Positions 35,465 through 44,341 of a stretch of DNA of 64,000 nt are shown here, piece after piece. A program made the position numbers and the translations under genes. This DNA is from JBAVQS01 sp049694275 (lineage in GTDB: Bacteria; Chloroflexota; Anaerolineae; UBA4142; SHND01). The stretch spans positions 20,970 through 84,969 of the forward strand of contig JBAVQS010000147.1 of assembly GCA_049694275.1 (NCBI GenBank), written 5' to 3'. The stretch's first letter is position 1, and each line of letters opens with the position of its first letter. The notes below the pieces were generated by a model. It ran no database searches. It saw nothing but the letters and a program-made list of their open reading frames with translations, and was not told the DNA's origin.

Positions 35465-37356
35465 GCGTAAACAATCGTGTCGCGACCGTGGCCGGTTTTT
35501 TCAGGCGCATGCTCACCCCGCCCGTATATGCGGACGAGGAAAAGACGCGCGTCTCCCGGCTCTTGCACTATATCCTGCTCGGGCTCGCCGTGACGATTCT
35601 GGTCCTGGTGACCATCCTTGTGCTGAGGGAAGGGCTCAGTCCTCTCTATATCACGGCTGAACTCGCAGGCCTATTGTATTTGGGTTTATGGGTTGTGATG
35701 CGGACCGGGCGCACGCGCCTGGTGAGCATTGTCACGCTGCTGCTGTTCTGGGCTGTCACCGCGATGCTCATCTATTTCAGCGGAACGACCCGCAGCACCG
35801 TCACGCCCTTTTACATTGTGTGCGTGGTCATTGCCGGTTTGCTCCTGGGGAATCGCGGCGCCATTCTATTTACGGTCCTGAGCATGCTGGCGCTGGGCGG
35901 GCTGGTGTGGGCTGAAATCTCCGGACGGTTTCCCCCCTATGCGCTCACGCCTGTCACTTGGAGCATACTGCTGACCTATGGCGGAACGATCGCGATCATT
36001 GCGCTCCTTCTGGGGCTCTCGAATCAAAGCCTGACGGCCGCGTTCGAACGCTTGCGCAGCAGCAACCGCGAACTCCAAGGGATTCGAGCTTCGCTCGAAG
36101 AGCAGGTGGCGGCGCGCACGGCGGCGCTGGCCGAACGGACTGACACGCTCCAGCGCTCGACGAATTATCTGACCGCGCTGCAGGATACGGCGGTGGACCT
36201 GGTGAGCCAGTTTGACGTGAATGAATTGCTGCAGGCGATCATCACCCGCGCCGGCGCGCTGGTCGATACTGAGCACGGCTATGTCTTTTTGCTCGACCAG
36301 CCGACCCGGCAGATGGAGATGCGCGTGGGCATCGGGGCGTATGCAGGGTCGGTGGGCACGCGGACACTGGCCGGCTCGGGGCTGGCGGGGACAGTGTGGC
36401 AGACGGGCGCGCCGGTGGTGGTGGACGATTATCAGGACTGGGCAGGGCGACTCGGCGGTACCGCCCGTTCGCAGTTGCGGGCGGTGGTGGGGGCGCCGTT
36501 GAAAGCCGGCGACGAGACCATCGGAGTGATCGGGCTGGCATATACGGATGCGGGGCGCAAGTTCGGGACGGAAGCGGTGGACGTGGTGGCGCGGTTTGCG
36601 CAGTTGGCGTCGATTGCTCTCCAGAATGCGCAGTTGTATGCGGCGCAGAGGGCGCTGGTGGAAGAGAACCGGCAGGCGACGCAGCGGGCCGAGGCGCTGG
36701 CGGAAGAGAACCGGAGCTCCGCCGAACGCGCCGTGGCGCTGGCGGAAGAGAGCCGCCAATCGGCCGAGCGGGCAGCGGCGCTGGCCGAAGACAACCGCCG
36801 GCTGCTCTTGCAGTCGCAGGCCACCAACCGGGAACTGAATTTGCTGGCCCGGCGTTTGACCGGTGAGAGTTGGGAAGGATATATGGCGGCCCAACCGGAC
36901 GAGCTCGTCGGCGAGGCGACGCATTCCGGATCCGAAGCGGGCGCCCGGCCACTTGCCGCATTGCAGCAGGCCCTGGCCAAAGGGGACCTGATTACCGTCG
37001 AGGAGAATGGGACCAGTTCGATGGCCGTCCCAATTGTCCTGCGCGGCCAGATCCTGGGTGCGATCGCCCTTCAGGATACCGATGCGGAGCAGGCGTGGAG
37101 CGCCGATCAGGTCGCATCGGTCAGGGCGGTGGCCGAGCGGGTTGCGCTCGCCATCGAGAACGCGCGGTTATTTGAGCAGACCCAGGCGGCGCTCGCCGAA
37201 AGCCGCCGGCTGGCCGAGCGGGAGACCCGGATTGCCGCCATCAGCGACCGGATTTATGCAACGACCGATGTCCAGGGGATCCTGCGTATTGCGGCCGAGG
37301 AATTACGCCGCACGACGGGAAGCTCCCGCGCCGTGGTCCGGCTTAACCGTCAATGA
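35461..37356 (+). CDS. Membrane double-GAF sensor without kinase domain
   Basis: The product has 631 aa with the same layout as the preceding sensor: about six TM helices (30-190), coil with EEQVAARTAALAERTD, GAF about 238-393, four 14-residue coiled units (398-453), a degenerate GAF (about 458-580) and the tail ILRIAAEELRRTTG. The membrane region differs from that of its neighbour while the first GAF and the linker are nearly identical at DNA level, so the two genes share cytoplasmic modules behind different membrane inputs. The start overlaps the upstream stop (ATGA). Confidence 0.84.
   Translation: MSVNNRVATVAGFFRRMLTPPVYADEEKTRVSRLLHYILLGLAVTILVLVTILVLREGLSPLYITAELAGLLYLGLWVVMRTGRTRLVSIVTLLLFWAVTAMLIYFSGTTRSTVTPFYIVCVVIAGLLLGNRGAILFTVLSMLALGGLVWAEISGRFPPYALTPVTWSILLTYGGTIAIIALLLGLSNQSLTAAFERLRSSNRELQGIRASLEEQVAARTAALAERTDTLQRSTNYLTALQDTAVDLVSQFDVNELLQAIITRAGALVDTEHGYVFLLDQPTRQMEMRVGIGAYAGSVGTRTLAGSGLAGTVWQTGAPVVVDDYQDWAGRLGGTARSQLRAVVGAPLKAGDETIGVIGLAYTDAGRKFGTEAVDVVARFAQLASIALQNAQLYAAQRALVEENRQATQRAEALAEENRSSAERAVALAEESRQSAERAAALAEDNRRLLLQSQATNRELNLLARRLTGESWEGYMAAQPDELVGEATHSGSEAGARPLAALQQALAKGDLITVEENGTSSMAVPIVLRGQILGAIALQDTDAEQAWSADQVASVRAVAERVALAIENARLFEQTQAALAESRRLAERETRIAAISDRIYATTDVQGILRIAAEELRRTTGSSRAVVRLNRQ
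36652..36819 (+). repeat. Four tandem 42-bp units encoding a coiled linker
   Basis: Four in-frame units encode ALVEENRQATQRAE, ALAEENRSSAERAV, ALAEESRQSAERAA and ALAEDNRRLLLQSQ. The unit is two heptads, so each added unit lengthens a parallel coiled coil without changing its register. Confidence 0.85.
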
Positions 37357-37367
37357 GGATTTTCGCT

Positions 37368-37396
37368 TGTCATTTCTGACTCTGTTCAAAATGACA
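37368..37396. repeat. Hairpin upstream of the 2305-aa sensor gene
   Basis: TGTCATTT (37368-37375) pairs with AAATGACA (37389-37396). The leading GCTTGTCATT also occurs at the edge of the repeat inserted in the SbtA-like gene, suggesting one repeat family. Confidence 0.5.
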
Positions 37397-37423
37397 GAAG
37401 AACGAATTGCTTAAGGATATTAG

Positions 37424-40400
37424 ATGACCAAGCAAATCCCGCCGAACGAAAAGACACGCGAGCGTGAAGTTTCCCGCATCGTGGTGTTCGTGTTTGCCGC
37501 GGCGTTGATTGCGCTCATTGCGGGCACGATCATGATCACGCTCGCGGGGTGGTGGACGGAAACGCTCAAGCAGGGGATGTTTCAGATCTGGCTCTTTTAT
37601 CCCCTTTTTCCCGCGATTGCAATCTGGTTGAACCGGCGGCGCCGCAGCCTGGCCGCGCTCGCGACGATCCTGGGTGGGATGGTGCTCGGTATGTTCCTGA
37701 CCGATCTCCGCATCTCAGGCTATGGGCTGCTCTTTGCCGCAGGATTCGTTCTGATCACCCTCTTTGTGTCGCTTCAGACGCGCCTGCCGGGGCGACAGGG
37801 GGGGCTCTTTATTTTCGGCGCGGTGGCGCTGGGGACTGGCGTCTGGCTGCTGGATGTATACGGGAACCCGGCGCGTCCGCCGGAAGCGCCGCAGTTTTTG
37901 CAACTGGTCGGAATCGTTCTGGGATTGCTGGCGCTCATCCTGGCCATCTTTGCCCTGCGCCGGTGGCGTCAATTCAGCCTGCGCACCAAGCTCAGTCTCG
38001 GGTTTATCGCCGTCAGTCTCATTACCGTGGTCGCCGTGACCGCTATCGCCAGCGTGACCGTCGCCAACAGCCTGACGAACCAGGTTGGGAAGGATTTACA
38101 TTCGCTGGCGGTGAACAAAGCCGCGTTGGTGGCGAGCGCGATCGACCGGGAAGAGGAACTCGTCTTGCAGCTCAGCGCGAGCGACCTGCTGCGCGGGGCG
38201 GCGGTCACTGCGAACCGCAAGTATCCCCAGGACTCGGCCCAACTGGATGCGTACATGCGCGATCTGAATCGCCAGTGGAAAGTGGGCGCCTCGGATACGC
38301 TGCAATTTGTCCTCTCCAATCCCTCGGCGGTGCAGTTGACCCGCTTTCGCGACGACTTTGAGAACAATTTGCAGATTCTCCTGCTCGACAAGTACGGTGG
38401 GCTGGTGGCGGCGACGAACCCACCCGACGACTATGACCAGCGCGCAAAGGACTGGTGGGTCCAGAGCACCGGTTCTTTGACCAGCCGTGCGTTTATCAGC
38501 CAGCCGACCTATTCTCCGGAACTGAACCGCGTCGGCGTAATCTTTACCGCCCCGATTCACGACCCCGCGACGCAAGAGGTGGTCGGGCTGATCCAGGCGG
38601 TCTATAACATCGATGGGTTTACACAGGAGCTGGCGGTATCGCTGCCGGGCAAGACGGGGAGCAGCGATATCCTCTTTCCCTCCGGGCAGTTTTTGCGCCC
38701 GAGCGCCTACAGCGGCTCGTCGAGCGCGGGACCGGTGTTTCAGTTCATTAATGCGGAAGATAACATCGCGCTGGCCCAGCTCGACAAGGTGGACTATGCG
38801 CGCATTAACTATGGCGGTCGTGCGGCCTTTGCCAGCAAAGCGCCGGTGCTCCTGGATACGACGGGCGGCGCGAATGAGATCAACCTGGGCTGGAGCGTCA
38901 TCGTGGACCAGTCGCCGACCGAGGCGCTGGCTGCGGTGGGCGATACCGGCCAGGCGGCGGTTTTGACGGGCGTCGGCGCTATCCTGCTCGCCGGGCTCCT
39001 GGCCCTGCTGGCGGCCCAGTTCTTGACGGTGTCCATTACGCGGTTGACCCTCGCCGCCGAAACGGTATCCGAAGGAAACCTGACGGTGCAGGCGCCGGTC
39101 GACAGCGAAGACGAGATCGGGGCCCTGGCGACGACCTTTAACCGAATGACCGGCCGCCTGCGCCAAACTTTGGAGACCCTGGAACTGCGCGTGGCCGAGC
39201 GCACGGCAGACCTCTCACGTTCCAGTCAGGAACTGGAACATCGCGCCACCAACCTGCAGGCGAGCGCTGAAATTGCGCGCGCGATTGCTTCGACCCTCAA
39301 GCTGGAAGAGCTGCTCCCGCTTGTGACCCGCCTGATTGGCGAGCGTTTTGGCTTTTCGCACGTCGCGGTCTATCTGCTCGACGAGAAAGGTGAAAATGCC
39401 CTGCTGCAGGCCGCGTTTAGCGCGCTGGGGCAGGCGCAGCTCGATCCCGGCGAAAAGGTGGAGGTTGGGTCCCGGACCTTTGTCGGGTTTGCGACCGGCC
39501 AGCGCGAAATGCGCCTGTCGCAGGACGTTTCGTGGGATTCGCTCTTTCCCAAGAGCCCGCGCCTCATCGGGACCCGTTCCGAGCTGACCCTGCCGCTGTT
39601 CGCGGCGGGCGAGCTCATCGGCGCACTCGACATCCACAGCCCGCGGACCGGCGGGTTTGCGGAAGCGGACATGAGCGTGCTGACGGGGCTCGGCGACCAG
39701 ATTACCATCGCGATTCAGAATGCGCGCTCATTCGAACGGCAGGTGGCGCTGGTGGAAGAGAACCGTCGCTCGCTGGTGATTCAGACGACGCTGGCGGAAG
39801 AGAACCGCCGAACGGCCGAGCGGGCCAGTGCGCTGGCGGAAGAGAGCCGCCGGTCGGCGGAACGGGCGGAAGCGCTGGCGGAAGAGAACCGTCTGGCCGC
39901 CGAACGGCAGACGGCGCTGGCGACCGAGAACCGGGGACTGCTCGAACGCGCCCAGGTCGCAGTCGAGGAATTGAACTCGCTGACCCGGCGGTTGACCGGT
40001 GAAGGGTGGAACCAGTACCTCGCGGCGCTGACGGGTGGAATGCTCGTCGAGGATGCCATGCCCGGCCTGATGACGCATTCGCATCATGACCAGCAATCAC
40101 CCGTGACCGACAACGGTGATGCGCCCGTGCCAGGTGTCCAGAACGTGCCAGGCGATCCGTCGCACCTCCCTGCCTTGATGGACCGTGCGGTCGAAACGGG
40201 GGGAATGGTGACGGCCCGGAATGGACGCAGCACGGTGGCGGTGCCTATCCTGCTGCGCGGCGAGGTGATCGGCTCGGTCGCACTGGAAGATGTCGATCCG
40301 CAGCGCGCCTGGAACGCCGACGAGGTGGCGCTGGCGGAGCAGGTATCCGACCGGCTTGCCATCGCGCTGGATAATGCGCGGCTCTACAGCGAATCACAGC

Positions 40401-43400
40401 GCGAGCTGCAAGAGCGCAAGCGGTATGAGGAACAGATCCGGCGTCAGAACGCTTACCTCAGCGCCCTTGCGAATACGACGGTCGCGCTGATTCAACGTCT
40501 CGATCCGCAAGAGCTGGTCACGAACATCCTCACCCGCGCGTCGGAACTGGTCGGCACGCAGAATGGGTATGTGTACCTGGTCGAACGGGAGACAAACCAG
40601 CTCAAGATGAGCATTGGCACCGGCGTGTACGCGCACCGGATCGGCCAGTACACCGAGCGGGGGACCGGCCTGGCCGGCACCGTGTTCGAGACCGGGGAAC
40701 CGCTGGTGATCGACGATTACCAGGCGTGGCCCCAGCGGCTCCGCACGGGCGGGCGCTCGGATATCCGGGCGGTCACCGGCGTGCCATTAAAGTCAGGAGA
40801 TGAGGTCATCGGGGTGCTCGGCCTGGCCCATACGCTGGAGGGGCGCAAGTTCGACCCCGCGGAGATTGACATTTTGCAGCGCCTGGCGCAGCTCGCGTCG
40901 ATCGCGCTGGATAACGCGAGACTCTATACGGCGGCGCAGACGGAACTGGAGGAGCGCAAGCGCACCGAGCAGGAACTACGCCGCACGGAGCAATTCCTCG
41001 ATTCCGTGATCGAGAACCTGCCGGTCGCCCTGTTTACCAAAGACGCCAGGGACCTCAAATATCTCCGCTGGAACAAGGCCGAAGAAGAGATGATCGGCCG
41101 GTCCCGCGACCAGATCATCGGTAAAACGCCTTACGATTTATATCCTCAAGAACAAGCGGATATGTTTGTTGCCCAGGATCGTGAGGTGCTGAAATCCAAA
41201 GTCCTCCTGGACATCCCGGAGGAAAAGAGCTATTCCCAGACCAAGGGCTATCGCTATATGCACACGCGCATCGTCCCTATTCTCGATGACCAGGGCGAGC
41301 CGCGTTACCTCATCGGCATTAGCGAAGATATTACCGAGCAGCGCCAGGCGCAAGAGACCATTCGCCAGCAGAATGCCTACCTGACGGCGCTCTATGAAAC
41401 CAGCATTGGTCTGATCCAGCGCCTCGATCCGCGCGAGCTGTTACAGGCCCTGCTCACGCGCGCCGGCGAGATCCTGGATGTCGGCCACGGCTTTGTTTAT
41501 CTGGCCGATCCGGCGCAAAAGGATTTTGTCGTGGCCGCGACGCTCGGGTCGTTTAGCGAACTGCTGGGGGCCCGGATGAACCCGCAAGAGGGTATCACCT
41601 GGCAGGTGACGCAAACCGGACAATCGGCGGTGATCAACGATTACCTGCACTGGGAGCACCGGTCGAGTGTGTCGCTCGCGGCGTCCTTTCACTCTTTGGT
41701 GGGTGTTCCGCTCAAGTCGGGGGACGAGGTCATCGGCATCCTCGGGCTCGGCCACAGGGTGGAAGGCCGTACGTTCAGTCCCGAACAGGTCCAGGTGCTG
41801 GAGCGCTTTGCGCAGTTGGGCGCGATCGCGCTCGACAATGCCCGCCTCTACAATGCGGCTCAGCAAGAGCTGGCCGAGCGCAAGCGGACCGAGGAGGCGC
41901 TGACCGCCGAACGGACCCTGGTCAACCTGCTCCTGGACAATGTACCGGACGCGATCTTTTTCAAGGACCCCGAAGGGCGCTTTATGCGGGGGAACCGGGC
42001 GCTGGCCGGGCGCTATGGGTTTGACGACCCGCAGGAGATGGTCGGCAAGTCGGATTTTGACCTCTTTACCGAGGAGCATGCCCGCCCCGCCTATGAGGAC
42101 GAACTGGAGATTATGCGGAGCGGCCAGCCGATAGTGGGCAAGGAGGAACGGGAGACGCTCAAGGGTGGGGTGGTGCGCTGGGCTTCGACGACCAAGCTTC
42201 CGCTGCGCGACGCAACGGGGCAGGTGATCGGGACGGCCGGCATCAGCCGCGATATTACCCAGGGCAAGCTGGCGGAGCAGTCCCTGCGCGACAGCGAAGA
42301 GCGCTTTCGGGCGCTGGTGGATTCGGCGCAGGATGCGATCGTCGCGGCGGACGGGCGTGGGGCAATCATTAGCTGGAACCGGGGGGCAGAACGGCTCTTT
42401 GGGTACAGCATAGAGGAGGTGCAGGGGATCTCGGCGACCCGGCTGTTTGTGGCCGATGTGAGCGCCTTTTTTGGCACTCCGGAGGAGCGCGAACGGTTGC
42501 TGGCCCAGGGCGGGAGTGGCTCGATGCTCCAGACGGTCGTCCGGCGCAAGGACCGGCGGACGATCCCCATCGAAATGTCGCTGACAACCTGGCAGACCAG
42601 CCAGGGGCAGTTCTATACGGCGATCATTCGCGATATCACCGAGCGCCAGCGGATGGAGCAGGCAATTCGCGAGAGCGAAGCGTTCTATCACAACCTGGTC
42701 GAGCTGCTTCCCGAAAACCTCTGCATGAAAGACCAGGAGGGGCGCTTTGTCTTTGTCAACCAGCGTTACTGCCAGGACATGGGCCGCACTCGCGAAGAGA
42801 TTATCGGTAAGACCGATTACGACCTGCACCCGCAGGAACTGGCGGACGGGTACCGCGCCGATGACCTGCGGGTCATCGAGACTGGAGAGACCATTGACGC
42901 CATCGAAGAGCACCAACCGCTCGACGGCCCCAAGACGTATGTGCACACGGTCAAATCGCCGACGCGCGATGCGAACGGCAAGGTCACGGGGGTCCAGATC
43001 ATTTTCTGGGATGTGACGGAGCAGATGCGGACGCAGGAACGGCTTCGCCAGCAGAACGAATATTTCGGGGCGATGCACGAAATGTCGCTGGCGATGATCG
43101 GCCGTCACGATGTGGGCGAGCTGCTCACCGACATTGTCGGGCACGCCTCGGCGCTGGTCGGCAGCGAGCACGGCTATGTCTATCTATATGATCCGCTGAA
43201 CGACCAGATTGAGATGCGCGTGGGGCTGGGGATTTATCAGGAATTTGTGGGCTCGAATGCGCGCCGGGGGCAGGGGCTGGCGGGAACGGTCTGGGAACGA
43301 GGGGAGCCGATCCGGGTGGAGGATTATCGCCAGTGGCCGGGGCGGCTGCCGCACCCGAGCCGGGATAAGCTGCGCGCGGTGGTCGGCGTGCCGCTCCAGT

Positions 43401-44341
43401 CGGGCGACCAGACAGTCGGCGTGATGGGGTTTGCCTATTTGGAGGAGGGGCGCCAGTTTGGCCCGAACGAAATCGACGTTCTGAACCGCTTTGCGCAACT
43501 GGCAGCCATCGCTCTCGACAATGCCAAGCTGTTCCAGGATTCGCAGCAGCGCCTCAACGAACTGGGGGCGCTGAACCGGATCAGCCAGGCGCTCACGTCG
43601 CAACTGGATTTCAATACGCTGACCTTTACCATCGGGGAGCACCTGCGGGAGATCTTTGACGTGCAGAGCGTGTACCTGGCGATGCACGACCGGACGCGGA
43701 ACCTGATCGAGTTCCCCTACTTTTTGAGCGAGGGAAAACTGATGCCGGTGGAGGCGATCCCATTCGGGGAGGGGCTGACCTCCCGGATCATCCAGACGCG
43801 CGAGCCGCTCTTTTTGAACGAGGACATCGACCGGCACGCCACGCAGCTCCATGCGCGGGTGATGGGCTCGCCGGCCCAATCCTACTTGGGGGTGCCGATC
43901 CTGGTCGGCCAGGAGGCCATCGGGGTGGTGAGCATTCAGAGCGTCCGGCGGACGAATGTCTTTACCGAGAACGACCTGCGCCTGCTCACAACCATCGCAG
44001 CCAGCGTGGGGGTGGCGATTCAAAACGCGCGGCTGTTCAAGGAGGCGCAGGAGCGCGCTCAGCGCGAGTTCCTGACGCGCGAGATTGTGGCGCGGGTGAG
44101 CCGGTCAATCGACCAAAAGACGATTCTCCAGACGACGGCGCGGCAGCTCGGGCATGCGCTGGGGAGCTCGCACGTGGTGATTCGAATCGTGCGTTCGCCT
44201 GGTGAAGGGCAATCAACCCCACAAGGGGACTCCGCCGTAACCGACAACGGTGATGCACCCGTGCCGGATGTCCAGACTGCGCCAATCCAGGTGCCGGGCG
44301 GCGACCAGAGCAACCAGGCCGGAGAGGGAGAGCAGGCATGA
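37424..44341 (+). CDS. Giant multi-domain sensor (Cache, HAMP, six GAF-type, four PAS domains) without kinase domain
   Basis: The product has 2305 aa. Order: five to six TM helices (20-210), extracellular Cache-like region (about 215-505), TM (about 520-542), HAMP (about 540-595), GAF (about 630-770), five 14-residue coiled units (775-844), degenerate GAF (about 850-985), GAF (about 1005-1165), PAS (about 1190-1310), GAF (about 1320-1475), three PAS in a row (about 1495-1870), GAF (about 1880-2040) and GAF (about 2045-2205), then the tail motif ILQTTARQLGHALG and a Pro/Gly/Gln-rich end. TDNGDAPVP occurs twice, in the linker near 895 and near the C-terminus. No kinase or other enzymatic domain is present. 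The start follows AAGGA by seven bases; the stop overlaps the kinase gene by ATGA, so signal transfer to that kinase is a reasonable inference. Confidence 0.87.
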   Translation: MTKQIPPNEKTREREVSRIVVFVFAAALIALIAGTIMITLAGWWTETLKQGMFQIWLFYPLFPAIAIWLNRRRRSLAALATILGGMVLGMFLTDLRISGYGLLFAAGFVLITLFVSLQTRLPGRQGGLFIFGAVALGTGVWLLDVYGNPARPPEAPQFLQLVGIVLGLLALILAIFALRRWRQFSLRTKLSLGFIAVSLITVVAVTAIASVTVANSLTNQVGKDLHSLAVNKAALVASAIDREEELVLQLSASDLLRGAAVTANRKYPQDSAQLDAYMRDLNRQWKVGASDTLQFVLSNPSAVQLTRFRDDFENNLQILLLDKYGGLVAATNPPDDYDQRAKDWWVQSTGSLTSRAFISQPTYSPELNRVGVIFTAPIHDPATQEVVGLIQAVYNIDGFTQELAVSLPGKTGSSDILFPSGQFLRPSAYSGSSSAGPVFQFINAEDNIALAQLDKVDYARINYGGRAAFASKAPVLLDTTGGANEINLGWSVIVDQSPTEALAAVGDTGQAAVLTGVGAILLAGLLALLAAQFLTVSITRLTLAAETVSEGNLTVQAPVDSEDEIGALATTFNRMTGRLRQTLETLELRVAERTADLSRSSQELEHRATNLQASAEIARAIASTLKLEELLPLVTRLIGERFGFSHVAVYLLDEKGENALLQAAFSALGQAQLDPGEKVEVGSRTFVGFATGQREMRLSQDVSWDSLFPKSPRLIGTRSELTLPLFAAGELIGALDIHSPRTGGFAEADMSVLTGLGDQITIAIQNARSFERQVALVEENRRSLVIQTTLAEENRRTAERASALAEESRRSAERAEALAEENRLAAERQTALATENRGLLERAQVAVEELNSLTRRLTGEGWNQYLAALTGGMLVEDAMPGLMTHSHHDQQSPVTDNGDAPVPGVQNVPGDPSHLPALMDRAVETGGMVTARNGRSTVAVPILLRGEVIGSVALEDVDPQRAWNADEVALAEQVSDRLAIALDNARLYSESQRELQERKRYEEQIRRQNAYLSALANTTVALIQRLDPQELVTNILTRASELVGTQNGYVYLVERETNQLKMSIGTGVYAHRIGQYTERGTGLAGTVFETGEPLVIDDYQAWPQRLRTGGRSDIRAVTGVPLKSGDEVIGVLGLAHTLEGRKFDPAEIDILQRLAQLASIALDNARLYTAAQTELEERKRTEQELRRTEQFLDSVIENLPVALFTKDARDLKYLRWNKAEEEMIGRSRDQIIGKTPYDLYPQEQADMFVAQDREVLKSKVLLDIPEEKSYSQTKGYRYMHTRIVPILDDQGEPRYLIGISEDITEQRQAQETIRQQNAYLTALYETSIGLIQRLDPRELLQALLTRAGEILDVGHGFVYLADPAQKDFVVAATLGSFSELLGARMNPQEGITWQVTQTGQSAVINDYLHWEHRSSVSLAASFHSLVGVPLKSGDEVIGILGLGHRVEGRTFSPEQVQVLERFAQLGAIALDNARLYNAAQQELAERKRTEEALTAERTLVNLLLDNVPDAIFFKDPEGRFMRGNRALAGRYGFDDPQEMVGKSDFDLFTEEHARPAYEDELEIMRSGQPIVGKEERETLKGGVVRWASTTKLPLRDATGQVIGTAGISRDITQGKLAEQSLRDSEERFRALVDSAQDAIVAADGRGAIISWNRGAERLFGYSIEEVQGISATRLFVADVSAFFGTPEERERLLAQGGSGSMLQTVVRRKDRRTIPIEMSLTTWQTSQGQFYTAIIRDITERQRMEQAIRESEAFYHNLVELLPENLCMKDQEGRFVFVNQRYCQDMGRTREEIIGKTDYDLHPQELADGYRADDLRVIETGETIDAIEEHQPLDGPKTYVHTVKSPTRDANGKVTGVQIIFWDVTEQMRTQERLRQQNEYFGAMHEMSLAMIGRHDVGELLTDIVGHASALVGSEHGYVYLYDPLNDQIEMRVGLGIYQEFVGSNARRGQGLAGTVWERGEPIRVEDYRQWPGRLPHPSRDKLRAVVGVPLQSGDQTVGVMGFAYLEEGRQFGPNEIDVLNRFAQLAAIALDNAKLFQDSQQRLNELGALNRISQALTSQLDFNTLTFTIGEHLREIFDVQSVYLAMHDRTRNLIEFPYFLSEGKLMPVEAIPFGEGLTSRIIQTREPLFLNEDIDRHATQLHARVMGSPAQSYLGVPILVGQEAIGVVSIQSVRRTNVFTENDLRLLTTIAASVGVAIQNARLFKEAQERAQREFLTREIVARVSRSIDQKTILQTTARQLGHALGSSHVVIRIVRSPGEGQSTPQGDSAVTDNGDAPVPDVQTAPIQVPGGDQSNQAGEGEQA
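39746..39955 (+). repeat. Five tandem 42-bp units encoding a coiled linker
   Basis: Five in-frame 14-residue units (ALVEENRRSLVIQT to ALATENRGLLERAQ). It is the longest of the series in this window. Confidence 0.85.
40103..40141 (+). repeat. 39-bp intragenic repeat, copy 1 (TDNGDAPVP linker)
   Basis: GTGACCGACAACGGTGATGC and the following 19 bases recur at 44237-44275 in the same gene with 35 of 39 positions identical. The unit encodes VTDNGDAPVPGVQ. It is preceded by ATTCGCATCATGA, which resembles the left arm of the palindromes at 23958 and 24130. Confidence 0.8.
44237..44275 (+). repeat. 39-bp intragenic repeat, copy 2 (TDNGDAPVP linker)
   Basis: Second copy, encoding VTDNGDAPVPDVQ, 4.1 kb downstream of copy 1 near the C-terminus of the 2305-aa protein. 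Both copies are in the same reading frame. Confidence 0.8.

Noticed and set aside
34778..39955. CRISPR array or minisatellite in the 42-bp tandem units
   Set aside because: The units are in frame, have no unique spacers and encode a coiled coil; they are coding repeats.
41441..43171. A 576-aa minus-strand frame opposite the giant sensor gene
   Set aside because: Antisense shadow: it has no recognisable domain and lies wholly within clear GAF and PAS coding sequence.
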